Made by a program: the position numbers and the translations under genes. This document shows positions 36,766 through 46,667 of a stretch of DNA of 57,068 nucleotides, piece by piece. Below the pieces are notes generated by a model, which was given only the letters and a program-made list of their open reading frames with translations, searched no databases and had not been told where the DNA came from. Position 1 is the first letter of the stretch. Each line of letters begins with the position of its first letter. Source of the stretch: Thiocystis minor (GTDB taxonomy: Bacteria > Pseudomonadota > Gammaproteobacteria > Chromatiales > Chromatiaceae); contig NZ_NHSQ01000077.1 in NCBI RefSeq assembly GCF_016653465.1, forward strand, positions 1 through 57,068. The letters run 5' to 3'.

Positions 36766-38055
36766 TCAGGCACCCATGGCGCGTTTCAGATCGCCCTCGG
36801 CATCGCCGCCGGTAAGCCGCAGATCATAGCGTTCCTGCAGAATGGCGAAGACGTTGGGCGTGACGAAGGCCGGCGGATTCGGGCCGAGCGTGATGCCCTT
36901 GACTCCGAGACTGAGCAGCGTCAGAAACACGGCTACGGCCTTCTGCTCGAACCAACTGATGACCAGTGTCAGCGGTAGGTCGTTGACGCCGCAGTCGAAC
37001 GCCTTGGCCAGTGCCACCGCGACTGAGATCGCGCCATAGGCATCGTTGCACTGCCCCATGTCCATCAGACGCGGCAGGCCCAGATGCTCGCCATAGTCGT
37101 AATCGCGGATGCGAAACTTGCCGCAGCCGAGCGTCAGGATAAAGGAATCCTTTGGCGTGGCTTGCGCATAATCGCTGAAATAATTGCGGCCCTTCTCGGC
37201 ACCGTCGCAGCCGCCGATGACGAAGAAATGGCTGATCTGGCCGGCCTTGACGGCATCGACGATGGTCTGGGCCCGGTCGAGCAGCACGGTACGATGGAAA
37301 CCGACCGTGGATTCTCCCACGATGTTTTCCTCGCAAGGCTCGCAGCGACGCGCTTCCTCGATGACCGCCGAAAAATCCTCGTCCAAACGCTGACCGCCTG
37401 GTACCGCCGTGGCGCGCATGGTGAAGAGTCGGCCCTTGTAGCTGTCGGGCGGGATCAGCACGCAGTTGGTGGTCACGACCACGGGGCCGGGGAAGGCCGC
37501 GAATTCCTTTTTCTGGTTCTGCCAAGCGCCGCCATAGTGACCGGCCAGATTCGGATGCTGCTGGAACTTCGAGTACATATGGGCCGGCAGCATCTCGCCG
37601 TGGGTGTAGACCTTGATGTCGGTGCCCTTGACCTGTTCGAGCAGGTTCCAGAGATCCACCAGGTCATGCCCCGAGACCAGAATCCCCGGTCCCGCCTGGG
37701 TGCCTTCCTTGACCTTGATCGGCGCTGGCTTTCCGAAGGACTCCATATGGCCCTCGTCGAGCAGTTCCATCACTCGCAGATTCATTTCGCCGCATTTGAG
37801 ACAGAGTTCCAGCAGGGTCTCCAGGTCGAAGTTGACGTTGGTCATGGTCGCGAACAGGGCTTCCTCGATGAAGGACGAAACCTGTTCGTCGAATTTGCCC
37901 ATTCTCCGGGCATGATGCGCGTAGGCGGCCATACCCTTGAGTCCGTAGAGCAGGGTTTCCTGGAGCGACTGGACATCGGCGTCCTTGCCGCACACACCGG
38001 GGGAGGTGACGCAGGCGGTCTGGCGGAAGGTTTGTTCACACTGGTTGCAATACAT
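36766..38055 (-). CDS. hcp: Hybrid-cluster protein (hydroxylamine reductase), short form
   Basis: 429 residues from ATG 38055. The N terminus has the [4Fe-4S] cysteines Cys3, Cys6, Cys15 and Cys22 (MYCNQCEQTFRQTACVTSPGVCGK). Hybrid-cluster ligands are visible in SGHDLVDLW, TTNCVLIPP, EENIVGESTVGFHRT, GGCDGAEKGRNYFSDYA, LGCGKFRI and PLTLVISWFEQKAVA. Class I/II enzymes are about 540 residues; this one lacks about 110 in the N-terminal helical region, as in class III proteins. Hcp reduces NO or hydroxylamine and protects against nitrosative stress. No hcr reductase gene is adjacent. An FNR/DNR-like site lies upstream. Confidence 0.93.
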   Translation of the reverse strand: MYCNQCEQTFRQTACVTSPGVCGKDADVQSLQETLLYGLKGMAAYAHHARRMGKFDEQVSSFIEEALFATMTNVNFDLETLLELCLKCGEMNLRVMELLDEGHMESFGKPAPIKVKEGTQAGPGILVSGHDLVDLWNLLEQVKGTDIKVYTHGEMLPAHMYSKFQQHPNLAGHYGGAWQNQKKEFAAFPGPVVVTTNCVLIPPDSYKGRLFTMRATAVPGGQRLDEDFSAVIEEARRCEPCEENIVGESTVGFHRTVLLDRAQTIVDAVKAGQISHFFVIGGCDGAEKGRNYFSDYAQATPKDSFILTLGCGKFRIRDYDYGEHLGLPRLMDMGQCNDAYGAISVAVALAKAFDCGVNDLPLTLVISWFEQKAVAVFLTLLSLGVKGITLGPNPPAFVTPNVFAILQERYDLRLTGGDAEGDLKRAMGA

Positions 38056-38164
38056 GGAAACCTCTGGATCTGAAAAATAGCTCAAGGAAAATCGGCACGC
38101 GGGATGGGTCAGGGCCTGGCCGGGTGCGCGGGGGAGAGTGTCGCGGGAGCGGGGCGGGATGGCC

Positions 38165-38178
38165 TTGACCGAGATCAA
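38165..38178 (-). promoter_or_regulatory. FNR/DNR-type half-symmetric site upstream of hcp
   Basis: TTGACCGAGATCAA, nine of ten matches to TTGATNNNNATCAA. It lies about 110 bases upstream of the hcp start. CRP/FNR-type regulators (FNR, DNR) control hcp in many bacteria. The rest of the 378-base gap (38056-38433) shows only a triple CCTTTTCAG repeat near 38346-38372 and a CGCGGTTT end motif at 38403. Confidence 0.45.
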
Positions 38179-38433
38179 ATGGCTTCTGACGTGTGTCGCT
38201 GCCCCCATCGCACTGGCGCTTCCGGTCTCAAACCGAATCCTTGCCGTTGGAGATGCCAGGGCGCGCCCGCACTTATAATGATGGTGAAGAGGCATGAATG
38301 GCCGTTGAGCCTGCGTTCAACCGTGTCCAGACGGAAAAGCGTCGTTTTCAGCCTTTTCAGCCTTTTCAGGCGTCGCGACCGCCTCTGGGGCGATCAGCAA
38401 GACGCGGTTTTTTATCCCTTAGGAGTTAATGTG

Positions 38434-38670
38434 ATGAAACTGATGATGATTTCGATGACTCTGCTGGCGGCCGCCACCATCGCTGCCTGCGGAACCACCA
38501 CCGCATCGCGTACGGGTAGCGGCGCGGCGCTCGGGGCGGCCACCGGCGCGGCAGTCGGTTCATTGAGCGGTAACGCGGGTAAGGGCGCGCTCATTGGCGC
38601 GGGAGCCGGCGCCCTTGGCGGTTACGTCCATGATCGCAACGAGAAAAGCAAAGAGCAGCAGCGGTGGTAG
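38434..38670 (+). CDS. Glycine-zipper lipoprotein
   Basis: 78 residues. It has a signal peptide with lipobox TIAAC (lipidated Cys19), then a glycine-zipper membrane segment (GAALGAATGAAVGSLSGNAGKGALIGAGAGALGGYVHD, the 2TM/YMGG type), and a short charged end. Such proteins are small outer-membrane or periplasmic lipoproteins (OsmB/SlyB-like) tied to envelope stress. The ATG at 38434 has AGGAG 8 bases upstream. It stands alone before ppnP. Confidence 0.85.
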   Translation: MKLMMISMTLLAAATIAACGTTTASRTGSGAALGAATGAAVGSLSGNAGKGALIGAGAGALGGYVHDRNEKSKEQQRW

Positions 38671-38760
38671 GCTGACCGCGGAACCCGTCGGCTTCGGGCG
38701 GCGGGTTTCGTCGGCAAAGCCCGCTTGCACCCAATCCCACGCATCGCCAGAGAAGTCGTT

Positions 38761-39075
38761 ATGTCTGAATTCACCAATGTCACCGTGACCAAAAAAGCGA
38801 ACTGCTATTTCGATGGTCTGGTGACCAGTCGCACCCTGACGTTCCCGGACGGGCGCATCAAAACCCTCGGAATCATGCAGCCCGGCGAATTCGAATTCGG
38901 CACCCAGGCGCGAGAACTGATGGAAATCATGAGCGGAGAACTGGAGGTATTGCTCCCCGACGAGGAGCAATGGCGTCAGATTCAGGGGGGCGAATCGTTC
39001 GAGGTGCCCGCCAATTCCAAATTCCGCGTCCGGGTGCGCGCCTTGACGGATTATTGCTGTTCGTTTCTTTCCTGA
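38761..39075 (+). CDS. ppnP: Pyrimidine/purine nucleoside phosphorylase PpnP
   Basis: 104 residues from ATG 38761 (MSEFTNVTVTKKANCYFDG), the full length of the PpnP (DUF1255/YaiE) cupin family. Conserved blocks are GKVTSRTL-like GLVTSRTLTFPDGRIKTLGIMQPGEFEFGT, ELMEIMSGELEVLLP and GGESFEVPANSKFRVRV. It phosphorolyses purine and pyrimidine nucleosides to the base and ribose 1-phosphate. It fits the salvage theme of the window (apt, mtnP, permease). It is followed by a hexamer-array element. Confidence 0.95.
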   Translation: MSEFTNVTVTKKANCYFDGLVTSRTLTFPDGRIKTLGIMQPGEFEFGTQARELMEIMSGELEVLLPDEEQWRQIQGGESFEVPANSKFRVRVRALTDYCCSFLS

Positions 39076-39104
39076 ACCGGGTAAACCAGCCTCTGGCTCG
39101 AACC

Positions 39105-39250
<146 letters not shown>

Positions 39251-39258
39251 GTTTCCGC

Positions 39259-40983
39259 ATGGACCTCACCAATCAAATCATCCTGATCGTCTCGCTCGTG
39301 CTGTTCGCCAGCGTCCTGGCCGGCGCCTTGAGCAGCCGGCTGGGCGCGCCCCTGCTGCTGGTGTTCCTGGTCATCGGCATGCTGCTCGGCGAGGACGGCC
39401 CCGGCGGCATCGAGTTCGACGATGTGCGCGTGGCTCACCTGTTCGGCAGCCTGGCGCTGGCCGTCATCCTGTTCGATGGCGGTCTGGCGACCCCCTATCG
39501 AAATTTCCGGGTCGGACTCAAACCGGCGCTCGGGCTGGCGACTATCGGCGTTCTGATCACCACCCTGATCACCGGGGCGTTCGCCGTCTGGTGGCTGGGT
39601 CTGGGCTGGCTTGAGGGGCTGCTGCTCGGCGCCATCGTGGGTTCCACCGATGCCGCGGCGGTGTTTTCGCTGCTGCGTTCCAGGGGCTTGGAGTTGAAGC
39701 AGCGCGTGGGGGCCACGCTGGAGATCGAGTCCGGCAGCAACGATCCCATGGCCGTCTTCCTGACCATCGCGCTGATCGAGCTGGTCCTCCATCCTCAGGG
39801 CAATCCAGGGCTGACGCTGTTGACCGAGTTTGCCCGTCAGATGGGGCTGGGCGCCTTGATCGGCCTGGCCGGCGGCTTCGGTCTGGTGTGGCTGGTCAAC
39901 CGTCTGACGATGTCGCCGGGACTCTATCCGCTTGCGGTCCTGGCGGGCGGCTTGAGTCTCTTCGGCGTGACTGCGGTCCTCGATGGCAGCGGCTTTCTGG
40001 CCATCTATCTAGCCGGACTGGTGGTCGGCAACCGTCCGCTCCAGTCCCGCCTTGACATCAAACGTTTCCACGACGGGATCGCCAGTCTGGCGCAGATCGG
40101 CATGTTCCTGATGCTCGGGCTGCTCGTCACCCCCTCGGAATTTTTGCCGGTGGCGCTGGATGCGCTGCTGTTCGCGGCGGTGCTGATCCTGCTGGCACGG
40201 CCGCTGGCGGTCTGGCTCTGTCTGCTGCCGTTTCGCTTTCCCTGGCGCGAGCAGGTGTTCATCGGCTGGGTGGGTCTGCGCGGGGCGGTGCCCATCATCC
40301 TGGCGCTCTTCCCGCTGCTGGCGGGTCTGGAGCAGGCCCAGATGTACTTCAATATTGTGTTCTTCGTGGTCCTGCTGTCGCTGCTGATCCAGGGCTGGAC
40401 GCTGTCATCGCTGGCGCGGTTGCTGAAGCTGGAGATCCCGCCGACCACCCAGGTGGTGCAGCGGGTGGAACTGGACATTCCCGGCCAGCAGGAACTGGAA
40501 CTGGTCGGCTATCGTTTGGCGGCCAATTCGCCGGCGGTCATCGAGAAGCGGGCTGGCTTGACCCTGCCCAGGGGCGCGCGGGTGGTGGCGATTCTGCGCG
40601 ACAGGCATTTGCTGGAGCATCTGGAACCGCTCGACCCCCGTCCGGGCGACTATCTTTATCTGATGGCGGATCCGACCGACCTGCCGACTCTCGACCGCTT
40701 GTTCGTCGCGAGCCCCGCCGCGGCACGTCTTTCCGACCTCGCCTTTTTTGGCGAGTTCGTCCTCAACGGCGATGCCCGCGTGGGCGATCTGTGCACGGCT
40801 TACGGGATCTGTCTGGCCGACAGCGAGCATCGATTCACGCTCGATGAGCTGATTCGTCGTGGGCTCAACGCGCATCCGGTCGTCGGCGACCGGTTGCAAC
40901 TGGGGAGTGTGGAATTGGTGGTGCGGCGAGTGCAGGATGACCGGATCACGCAGGTGGGACTGAAGTTGCCCCGTGCAAACTGA
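39259..40983 (+). CDS. nhaP2: CPA1 family K+/H+ antiporter (NhaP2/CvrA-like)
   Basis: 574 residues. The N-terminal ~390 residues form about 12 membrane segments of the cation/proton antiporter fold, with the family motifs AVILFDGGLATPYRNF, GAIVGSTDAAAVFSLLR and ESGSNDPMAVFLTIALIEL (the paired Asn-Asp), and VGLRGAVPIILALFPLLAG. A cytosolic RCK/TrkA-C-like domain (about 400-485, VELDIPGQQELELVGYRLA...GDYLYLMADPTDL) and a CorC-HlyC-like terminal domain (about 490-574) follow, as in NhaP2. It exports K+ or Na+ in exchange for protons and is probably nucleotide-regulated. Its start is preceded by repeat copy C. Confidence 0.93.
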   Translation: MDLTNQIILIVSLVLFASVLAGALSSRLGAPLLLVFLVIGMLLGEDGPGGIEFDDVRVAHLFGSLALAVILFDGGLATPYRNFRVGLKPALGLATIGVLITTLITGAFAVWWLGLGWLEGLLLGAIVGSTDAAAVFSLLRSRGLELKQRVGATLEIESGSNDPMAVFLTIALIELVLHPQGNPGLTLLTEFARQMGLGALIGLAGGFGLVWLVNRLTMSPGLYPLAVLAGGLSLFGVTAVLDGSGFLAIYLAGLVVGNRPLQSRLDIKRFHDGIASLAQIGMFLMLGLLVTPSEFLPVALDALLFAAVLILLARPLAVWLCLLPFRFPWREQVFIGWVGLRGAVPIILALFPLLAGLEQAQMYFNIVFFVVLLSLLIQGWTLSSLARLLKLEIPPTTQVVQRVELDIPGQQELELVGYRLAANSPAVIEKRAGLTLPRGARVVAILRDRHLLEHLEPLDPRPGDYLYLMADPTDLPTLDRLFVASPAAARLSDLAFFGEFVLNGDARVGDLCTAYGICLADSEHRFTLDELIRRGLNAHPVVGDRLQLGSVELVVRRVQDDRITQVGLKLPRAN

Positions 40984-41311
<328 letters not shown>

Positions 41312-41575
41312 TTACCAGCTATTGGCCGCACTAAGGGCCGCGCGGGCCTCCTCGGTGGGATAAATCGCCTTGCCCGCCTCGTCGAGGAGGGTAATCGCGA
41401 GGGTCGGACAGCCTTCGGCCGCCGAGCGCATCATCAGTTGGTCCCCAAGGCCGCCAGTCGGAAGCGCCTTGAGATCATCGCCGATATCGTCTTCCTTGAA
41501 CGCTTGGGGGCAGGCCACCCAGCAGGTACCGCAGCCAATACAGGCGGCAGCTTCAACCTCGATCTTGCTAATCAT
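41312..41575 (-). CDS. Ferredoxin, single [4Fe-4S] or [3Fe-4S] cluster
   Basis: 87 residues from ATG 41575 (MISKIEVEAAACIGCGTC). Ligand cysteines are Cys12, Cys15, Cys18 and the distant Cys56 in EGCP, with an extra Cys22 before proline. This matches Desulfovibrio/Thermotoga-type monocluster ferredoxins of about 60 residues plus a C-terminal extension (ITLLDEAGKAIYPTEEARAAL). It is a cytosolic one-electron carrier; the partner is not evident from neighbours. Longer in-frame starts at 41620 or beyond are possible but add no conserved sequence. Confidence 0.88.
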   Translation of the reverse strand: MISKIEVEAAACIGCGTCWVACPQAFKEDDIGDDLKALPTGGLGDQLMMRSAAEGCPTLAITLLDEAGKAIYPTEEARAALSAANSW

Positions 41576-41848
41576 GTGTACGAAGGGTCCATAGCGGGTT
41601 AGGCTGCGTGTCGTCTGCATCGCGCAGCAGGATTTCAAACGCCAAAAGATACGCTGGGGTGGCGCGGGGCGCAACGAGATAGGATACCCCACACGCGGAA
41701 GGCGACGACGGCTGGCACGCGAGAGCGCGCAAATTCAGCGTACGTGTTCATCGTTGGGTAACCCGTATAATCGACCATCGGACGTGATCGGCCAATCCGA
41801 GAAACCATGCATGTCTTTATCAGGGAATCATCGAGAGAGCCTTCATCC

Positions 41849-42337
41849 ATGTCAGATGCCCCATTCGACCTCATCGACGCCAAGGACGCCTTCGCCGATA
41901 GCGACTGGTTCCATGTCTGCCGTCAGACCCAGACGCCTTACGTCGTCGTGCGCAGTGGCGAGACATCAGCCGACGTGCTTTGGGACTATGTCACGCTTCC
42001 GCCGAGTTGCGATGCCCTGTTGCGCGGCCATTTTGCCTCGCTGGAAAACAACGCCCGCGCGATTTTCGAGCGCTTCGCCATTCCGGAATCGCATCTCAGG
42101 ATCAAGCCTACCCTGATCTGTTTCGACAGACTGCCGTTCGATCATGCCAAGCGTGCCGCGGCGGAACTTCACGGCCTCATTTCAACCTATCTGCCCGATG
42201 CCCGGACTGTCTCGCGTGGCGCTCCGGTTCCTTGCGAGTCGGCCGCGCCAGCCGGCGACAGGATGCGGGACGAACTGGAAGCGCCCAGCCTCCGGCGGCT
42301 TTGGGTCGAAGAACAAAGCCACGCCAGTTCGGTCTGA
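41849..42337 (+). CDS. Hypothetical protein
   Basis: 162 residues from ATG 41849 (MSDAPFDLIDAKDAFADSDWFHVCR), with a GAGAG ribosome-site candidate and a TATAAT at 41766-41771 upstream. It is soluble, with no signal or membrane segment. Notable stretches are PYVVVRSGETSADVLWDYVTLPPSCDALLRGHFASLENNARAIFERFAIPE and ICFDRLPFDHAKRAAAELHGLI. The tail (about 125-162) is proline- and charge-rich. I do not recognise a family. Codon usage and third-position GC look like those of its neighbours, which supports a real gene. Confidence 0.6.
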   Translation: MSDAPFDLIDAKDAFADSDWFHVCRQTQTPYVVVRSGETSADVLWDYVTLPPSCDALLRGHFASLENNARAIFERFAIPESHLRIKPTLICFDRLPFDHAKRAAAELHGLISTYLPDARTVSRGAPVPCESAAPAGDRMRDELEAPSLRRLWVEEQSHASSV

Positions 42338-42502
42338 ATCCTCTGCCGCAGCGGCGCCGAAGTCGAGTCGCTCAACCTGCAACGCCAGAGCTTCCAGCCC
42401 TCACGGAACGGGACAGACCAAGCGGGTCTATCGACGCAAAGACCTGGTTTCGTTCGCATGACTGTCGCTCGGAAGAACTAAATACATGCTTTTATTTCAG
42501 AG

Positions 42503-42524
42503 AAAACACAATATATTGTGTTTT
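42503..42524. promoter_or_regulatory. Perfect palindrome containing a NrdR box
   Basis: A perfect 22-base palindrome whose inner 16 bases are ACACAATATATTGTGT, in full agreement with the NrdR consensus (ACACWATATWTWGTGT-like). NrdR is the ATP/dATP-responsive repressor of ribonucleotide reductase genes. TATATT at 42512-42517 could be a -10 covered by the box. A second box at the usual 31-base spacing is not convincing (TAAATACATGCTTTT near 42478 is a weak match). The next gene is nrdB, whose start is 378 bases away. Confidence 0.75.
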
Positions 42525-42559
42525 CGGTTGGAGATACTGTCTGGATGTCCTAGAATGAC

Positions 42560-42686
42560 CTCGTGCAACTGTGCGCAAGTCCCAAGACCGTCTCAGGTCG
42601 TTGTCGCGGTCTCGACATGGCGAATATCGATTACGACAACGACAACGAGGAGGACCGGGGCTCGGAACTTGAGCAGCGAAGCACTA
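42560..42686 (+). repeat. CTAG-ended hexamer-array element, copy E
   Basis: 127 bp, from CTCGTGCAACTGTGCGCAAG to GCAGCGAAGCACTAG, with the shortest arms (one TTGTCG, two CGACAA). Its arms are in the same orientation as copies A and B, but the loop reads CGGTCTCGACATGGCGAATA, the reverse complement of theirs. It lies between the NrdR box and nrdB. Confidence 0.9.
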
Positions 42687-42901
42687 GCGCTTCCGGCGCA
42701 CGGGCGGTACCACGCGAACGCGTTCGACGGATCGCCTGGCACCGGGTTTTTCCGGCTTTCTTCCTGGACGGATGGCACTGCCGTCGGTCTTTCGGGACGG
42801 GGCGATTCCCGCCCTTCAGTCAACCTTAACCTTCTTCCGCCATCCACCCACGTCGGCTGCCTGGCGGATTGATCGAATCGATGAATCGAGGACAGACCAC
42901 C

Positions 42902-44290
42902 ATGCTGAACTGGGACGATCCACTTGCCGCGGCCAAGCCCGACGCTTTCCGTCCGGCCGCTGCCATGCCGACTTCGGCGGGTCAGGACGATCGGCTGGAT
43001 AGCCTGGCGGGTCAGCACGCGGATTTCCGGACGCGCTTTCAATCCCACGATACCCGCGCCCATGCGAGGCCCGGTCAGGGGCTGGTCGCCAATCTCAATC
43101 TGATGGAGAGCGCCGGCGCGGCACCCGTGGTCGCTCCCGATCCCTTTGCCGCCGCCGCGAACCAACAGGCCGAGCTGTCCATCGAGGATCCGCTCCTCCC
43201 CGGCGCGCACCATGAGCCTGAACAGGGTGCCGCGGGCGGCGCCACCGGACTCGAAAGCCTGGAACTGGGCGCGGGCCGGGTGCGGGTGGACGATAAGGCG
43301 ATCATCAACTGTCGAGCGGATCTCAATCAGCTCGTGCCCTTCAAATACGACTGGGCCTGGCAGAAATATCTCGACGCCTGCGCCAATCACTGGATGCCGC
43401 AAGAGATCAACATGAACGCGGACATCGCGCTCTGGCGGGATCCGAACGGCCTGACCGACGACGAACGCACCATCATCAAGCGTAACCTGGGCTTTTTCTC
43501 GACCGCCGATTCGCTGGTCGCGAACAATCTGGTGCTGGCGGTCTATCGTCACATCAGTAACCCCGAGTGCCGTCAATATCTGCTGCGCCAGGCGTTCGAG
43601 GAGGCGTTGCACACCCATGCTTATCAGTACGTGGTCGAAAGCCTGGGGTTGGACGAGGGCGAAATCTTCAACATGTACCGCGAGGTGCCATCCGTCGCGC
43701 GCAAGGCCGAGTGGGCGCTGCCCTACACCCAGCATCTGGCCGACCCGCATTTCAACACCGGCACGCGGGAGAACGATCAGACGCTGCTGCGCGAACTGGT
43801 CGCCTTCTACGTGATCTTCGAGGGCATCTTTTTCTATGTCGGTTTCGTGCAGGTGTTGAGCATGGGCCGGCGCAACAAGATGACCGGCACCGCCGAGCAG
43901 TTTCAGTACATCCTGCGCGACGAATCCATGCACATGAATTTCGGCATCGATGTCATCAACCAGATCAAGATCGAGAATCCCCGCCTCTGGACCCCGGAGT
44001 TCCGGGAGGAACTGGTCACCATGATCCGCGACGCGGTCGCGATGGAGTCGCGCTATGCCCACGACACCATGCCGCGCGGCGTGCTGGGCCTGAACGCGCC
44101 CATGTTCGAGGAGTATCTCCAGTTCATCGCCAACCGCCGCTGCGCCCAGATCGGATTGCCCGAGCAGTATCCGGGCGCCAGCAATCCCTTCCCCTGGATG
44201 TCCGAGGTGCTGGATCTCAAGAAGGAAAAAAACTTCTTCGAGACGCGCGTGACCGAGTATCAGACCGGTGGGGCGCTGAACTGGGATTGA
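42902..44290 (+). CDS. nrdB: Ribonucleotide reductase beta subunit (class Ia)
   Basis: 462 residues from ATG 42902 ([16 protein letters not shown]). The radical-carrying beta subunit that works with NrdA to make deoxyribonucleotides. Di-iron ligands and radical site by position: Asp203 ([10 protein letters not shown]), Glu234, His237 and Tyr241 ([12 protein letters not shown]), then the later EGIFFYVGF and [10 protein letters not shown] with Glu and His ligands. The tyrosine is present, so a Tyr-radical enzyme is expected. The first ~105 residues are an Ala/Gly/Pro-rich extension not in standard NrdB (about 340-380 residues). nrdA is not beside it. Confidence 0.95.
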   Translation: MLNWDDPLAAAKPDAFRPAAAMPTSAGQDDRLDSLAGQHADFRTRFQSHDTRAHARPGQGLVANLNLMESAGAAPVVAPDPFAAAANQQAELSIEDPLLPGAHHEPEQGAAGGATGLESLELGAGRVRVDDKAIINCRADLNQLVPFKYDWAWQKYLDACANHWMPQEINMNADIALWRDPNGLTDDERTIIKRNLGFFSTADSLVANNLVLAVYRHISNPECRQYLLRQAFEEALHTHAYQYVVESLGLDEGEIFNMYREVPSVARKAEWALPYTQHLADPHFNTGTRENDQTLLRELVAFYVIFEGIFFYVGFVQVLSMGRRNKMTGTAEQFQYILRDESMHMNFGIDVINQIKIENPRLWTPEFREELVTMIRDAVAMESRYAHDTMPRGVLGLNAPMFEEYLQFIANRRCAQIGLPEQYPGASNPFPWMSEVLDLKKEKNFFETRVTEYQTGGALNWD

Positions 44291-44302
44291 TCCCCGAGCG
44301 GC

Positions 44303-44668
44303 CTACTCGTCGCGAATGTACGCGAACCGGACGTCATCTGGCGTCCCTTCCAGCGCGCTTCCGGCGGGCGGACGCCACATCACCATGTCCTCGATCTGGC
44401 TCGCCAGCTCGAAATCTTTGTCGGTGACGCCCTTCGCCGAATGGGTCATCAGACTGATGGTCACGCGGTCATAGGAGACCGTCAGATCGGGGTGATGCCA
44501 AGCGGCTTCGGCAAGGTGTCCGACGGCGTTGAGCGCCATCAGCGTTCCCTTCCAGCCGTGGGTGCGGTAGGTGCGGCGCAGACAGCCGTCCTCGAAGATC
44601 CAGCGCGGGAGTTCGCGGGCGATCCGCTCGCGGATTTCCGCTTCGCCGTAGACTCGGATGTCGGACAT
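44303..44668 (-). CDS. phhB: Pterin-4a-carbinolamine dehydratase
   Basis: 121 residues from ATG 44668 (MSDIRVYGEAEIRERIARELPRW). Family motif EAAWHHPDLTVSYDRVTISLMTHSAKGVTDKDFELA holds the catalytic His-His-Pro; WIFEDGCLRRTYRTHGWKGTLMALNAVGHLAE is the preceding helix. It dehydrates 4a-hydroxytetrahydrobiopterin, recycling cofactor for phenylalanine hydroxylase. No phhA is adjacent; stand-alone members may act in molybdopterin-linked metabolism. Longer than the ~95-residue minimum by a C-terminal tail. It is convergent with nrdB. Confidence 0.88.
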   Translation of the reverse strand: MSDIRVYGEAEIRERIARELPRWIFEDGCLRRTYRTHGWKGTLMALNAVGHLAEAAWHHPDLTVSYDRVTISLMTHSAKGVTDKDFELASQIEDMVMWRPPAGSALEGTPDDVRFAYIRDE

Positions 44669-44738
44669 GGTTGGTGCCTCCGGTGGTTTCACCCAACCCG
44701 GCAGAGCCGGAACTAAAAACGTGATCGAGGACTTTGCT

Positions 44739-44794
44739 CGTTGTCGTTGTCGTTGTCGCTCGGATACTCGACAACGACAACGACAACGACAACG
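44739..44794. repeat. Hexamer hairpin (TTGTCG/CGACAA), partial family member F
   Basis: CGTTGTCGTTGTCGTTGTCG at 44739-44758 and its reverse complement within 44769-44794, around a 10-base loop CTCGGATACT. It lacks the CTAGTGC outer ends of copies A-E. It lies between phhB and tadA. Confidence 0.9.
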
Positions 44795-44824
44795 CGATTT
44801 CTTCGACAGTCTGTTTTTAATGTT

Positions 44825-45447
<623 letters not shown>

Positions 45448-45526
45448 CGAGGTTCGAACTCGGTCGCTATGGCAGAATCCCTCACCACAGACTCCACTTC
45501 GTCTCCCATCGAACGAGAACCCAGGC

Positions 45527-46627
45527 ATGGACACTGAACCGACCAGCGACCTCTTTCAACCCTACCGGCTTGGCGGCCTGACGCTTGCCAACCGGCTCGT
45601 CATGGCGCCGCTGACGCGCAGTCGCGCGGGCGCGGGCGATGTGCCGACGCCCTTGATGGCGACCTATTATGCACAGCGCGCCAGTGCCGGTCTGCTGATC
45701 AGCGAGGCGTCGCAGATTTCGCCGCAGGGCAAGGGGTATATCCAAACGCCGGGGATTTACAGCGCCGAACAGATCGCTGGCTGGAAGCAAGTCACCGACG
45801 CCGTGCATGCCGCTGACGGCAAGATCGTCATCCAGCTCTGGCATGTCGGGCGTATCTCGCATCCCGACCTGCAGGACAACGGCGCGCTGCCGGTCGCGCC
45901 CTCGGCGGTGATCCCGGTCGGCCAGGTGTTCACCGGCCAGGGAATGGTCGACATGGTGACGCCGCGCGCGCTCGAACTCGACGAAATCCCCGGTCTTGTG
46001 GCGGACTACCGACAGGCGGCCCGCCATGCGCAAGAGGCGGGTTTCGATGGAATCGAGATCCACGCGGCCAACGGGTATCTGCTCGATCAGTTTCTGCGGG
46101 ACAAGACCAATCGGCGTACCGACCTCTACGGCGGCGCCATCGAAAACCGCGCCCGGCTGCTGCTTGAAGTCACCGACGCGGTGCTTGAAGTCTGGGAGAA
46201 GGATCGTGTCGGCGTGCGTCTCTCGCCGCTCTCGCCGGTCAACGATATCGACGACTCGGATCCCGAGCCGCTGTTCACCCATGTCGTGAGCGAGTTGACG
46301 GCACGCGGCATCGGTTTTCTGCATGTCATTGAAGGCGTGACCGGCGGTCCGCGCGAGACAGGTCATCCCTTCCAGCTTGACACCCTGCGACGACTGTTCA
46401 AGGGAACCTATATCGCCAACAACGGTTACACGCGCGATCTTGCGCTGACCGCTCGCGCGGCCGATAGCGCCGACTTGATCGCCTTCGGCAAGCTCTTCAT
46501 CTCCAACCCCGATCTGGTCGAGCGGTTGCGTCTGAATGCCCCGCTGAATGAGCCCGATCCCGCGACCTTCTATGGCGGCGACGAGCGCGGCTATACCGAT
46601 TATCCCTGTCTCGACAGCGCTCGCTGA
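45527..46627 (+). CDS. nemA: Old-yellow-enzyme family alkene reductase (N-ethylmaleimide reductase type)
   Basis: 366 residues from ATG 45527, an FMN-binding TIM barrel. LFQPYRLGGLTLANRLVMAPLTRSRAG opens the barrel with the Thr that tunes FMN. IQLWHVGRISHP carries the conserved Trp/His region, FDGIEIHAANGYLLDQFLRDKTNRRTDLYGGAIENRARLLLEV has His-x2-Asn and Tyr, and LIAFGKLFISNPDLVERL is the phosphate-binding end. It reduces activated C=C bonds (maleimides, enones) and some nitro compounds with NAD(P)H in electrophile detoxification. An open extension of 32 codons before the ATG is not conserved. Confidence 0.93.
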   Translation: MDTEPTSDLFQPYRLGGLTLANRLVMAPLTRSRAGAGDVPTPLMATYYAQRASAGLLISEASQISPQGKGYIQTPGIYSAEQIAGWKQVTDAVHAADGKIVIQLWHVGRISHPDLQDNGALPVAPSAVIPVGQVFTGQGMVDMVTPRALELDEIPGLVADYRQAARHAQEAGFDGIEIHAANGYLLDQFLRDKTNRRTDLYGGAIENRARLLLEVTDAVLEVWEKDRVGVRLSPLSPVNDIDDSDPEPLFTHVVSELTARGIGFLHVIEGVTGGPRETGHPFQLDTLRRLFKGTYIANNGYTRDLALTARAADSADLIAFGKLFISNPDLVERLRLNAPLNEPDPATFYGGDERGYTDYPCLDSAR

Positions 46628-46667
46628 GAAATATCTATTTTCTCGTTCCCGACTCCTGCGCAGAATC

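Larger units (their letters stand above)
42338..42901. other. Long intergenic region before nrdB
   Basis: 564 bases with no supported gene. It contains an AT-rich promoter-like patch with a NrdR box (42506-42521) and hexamer-array copy E (42560-42686). The remaining 215 bases before the nrdB start show nothing recognisable. Confidence 0.7.
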
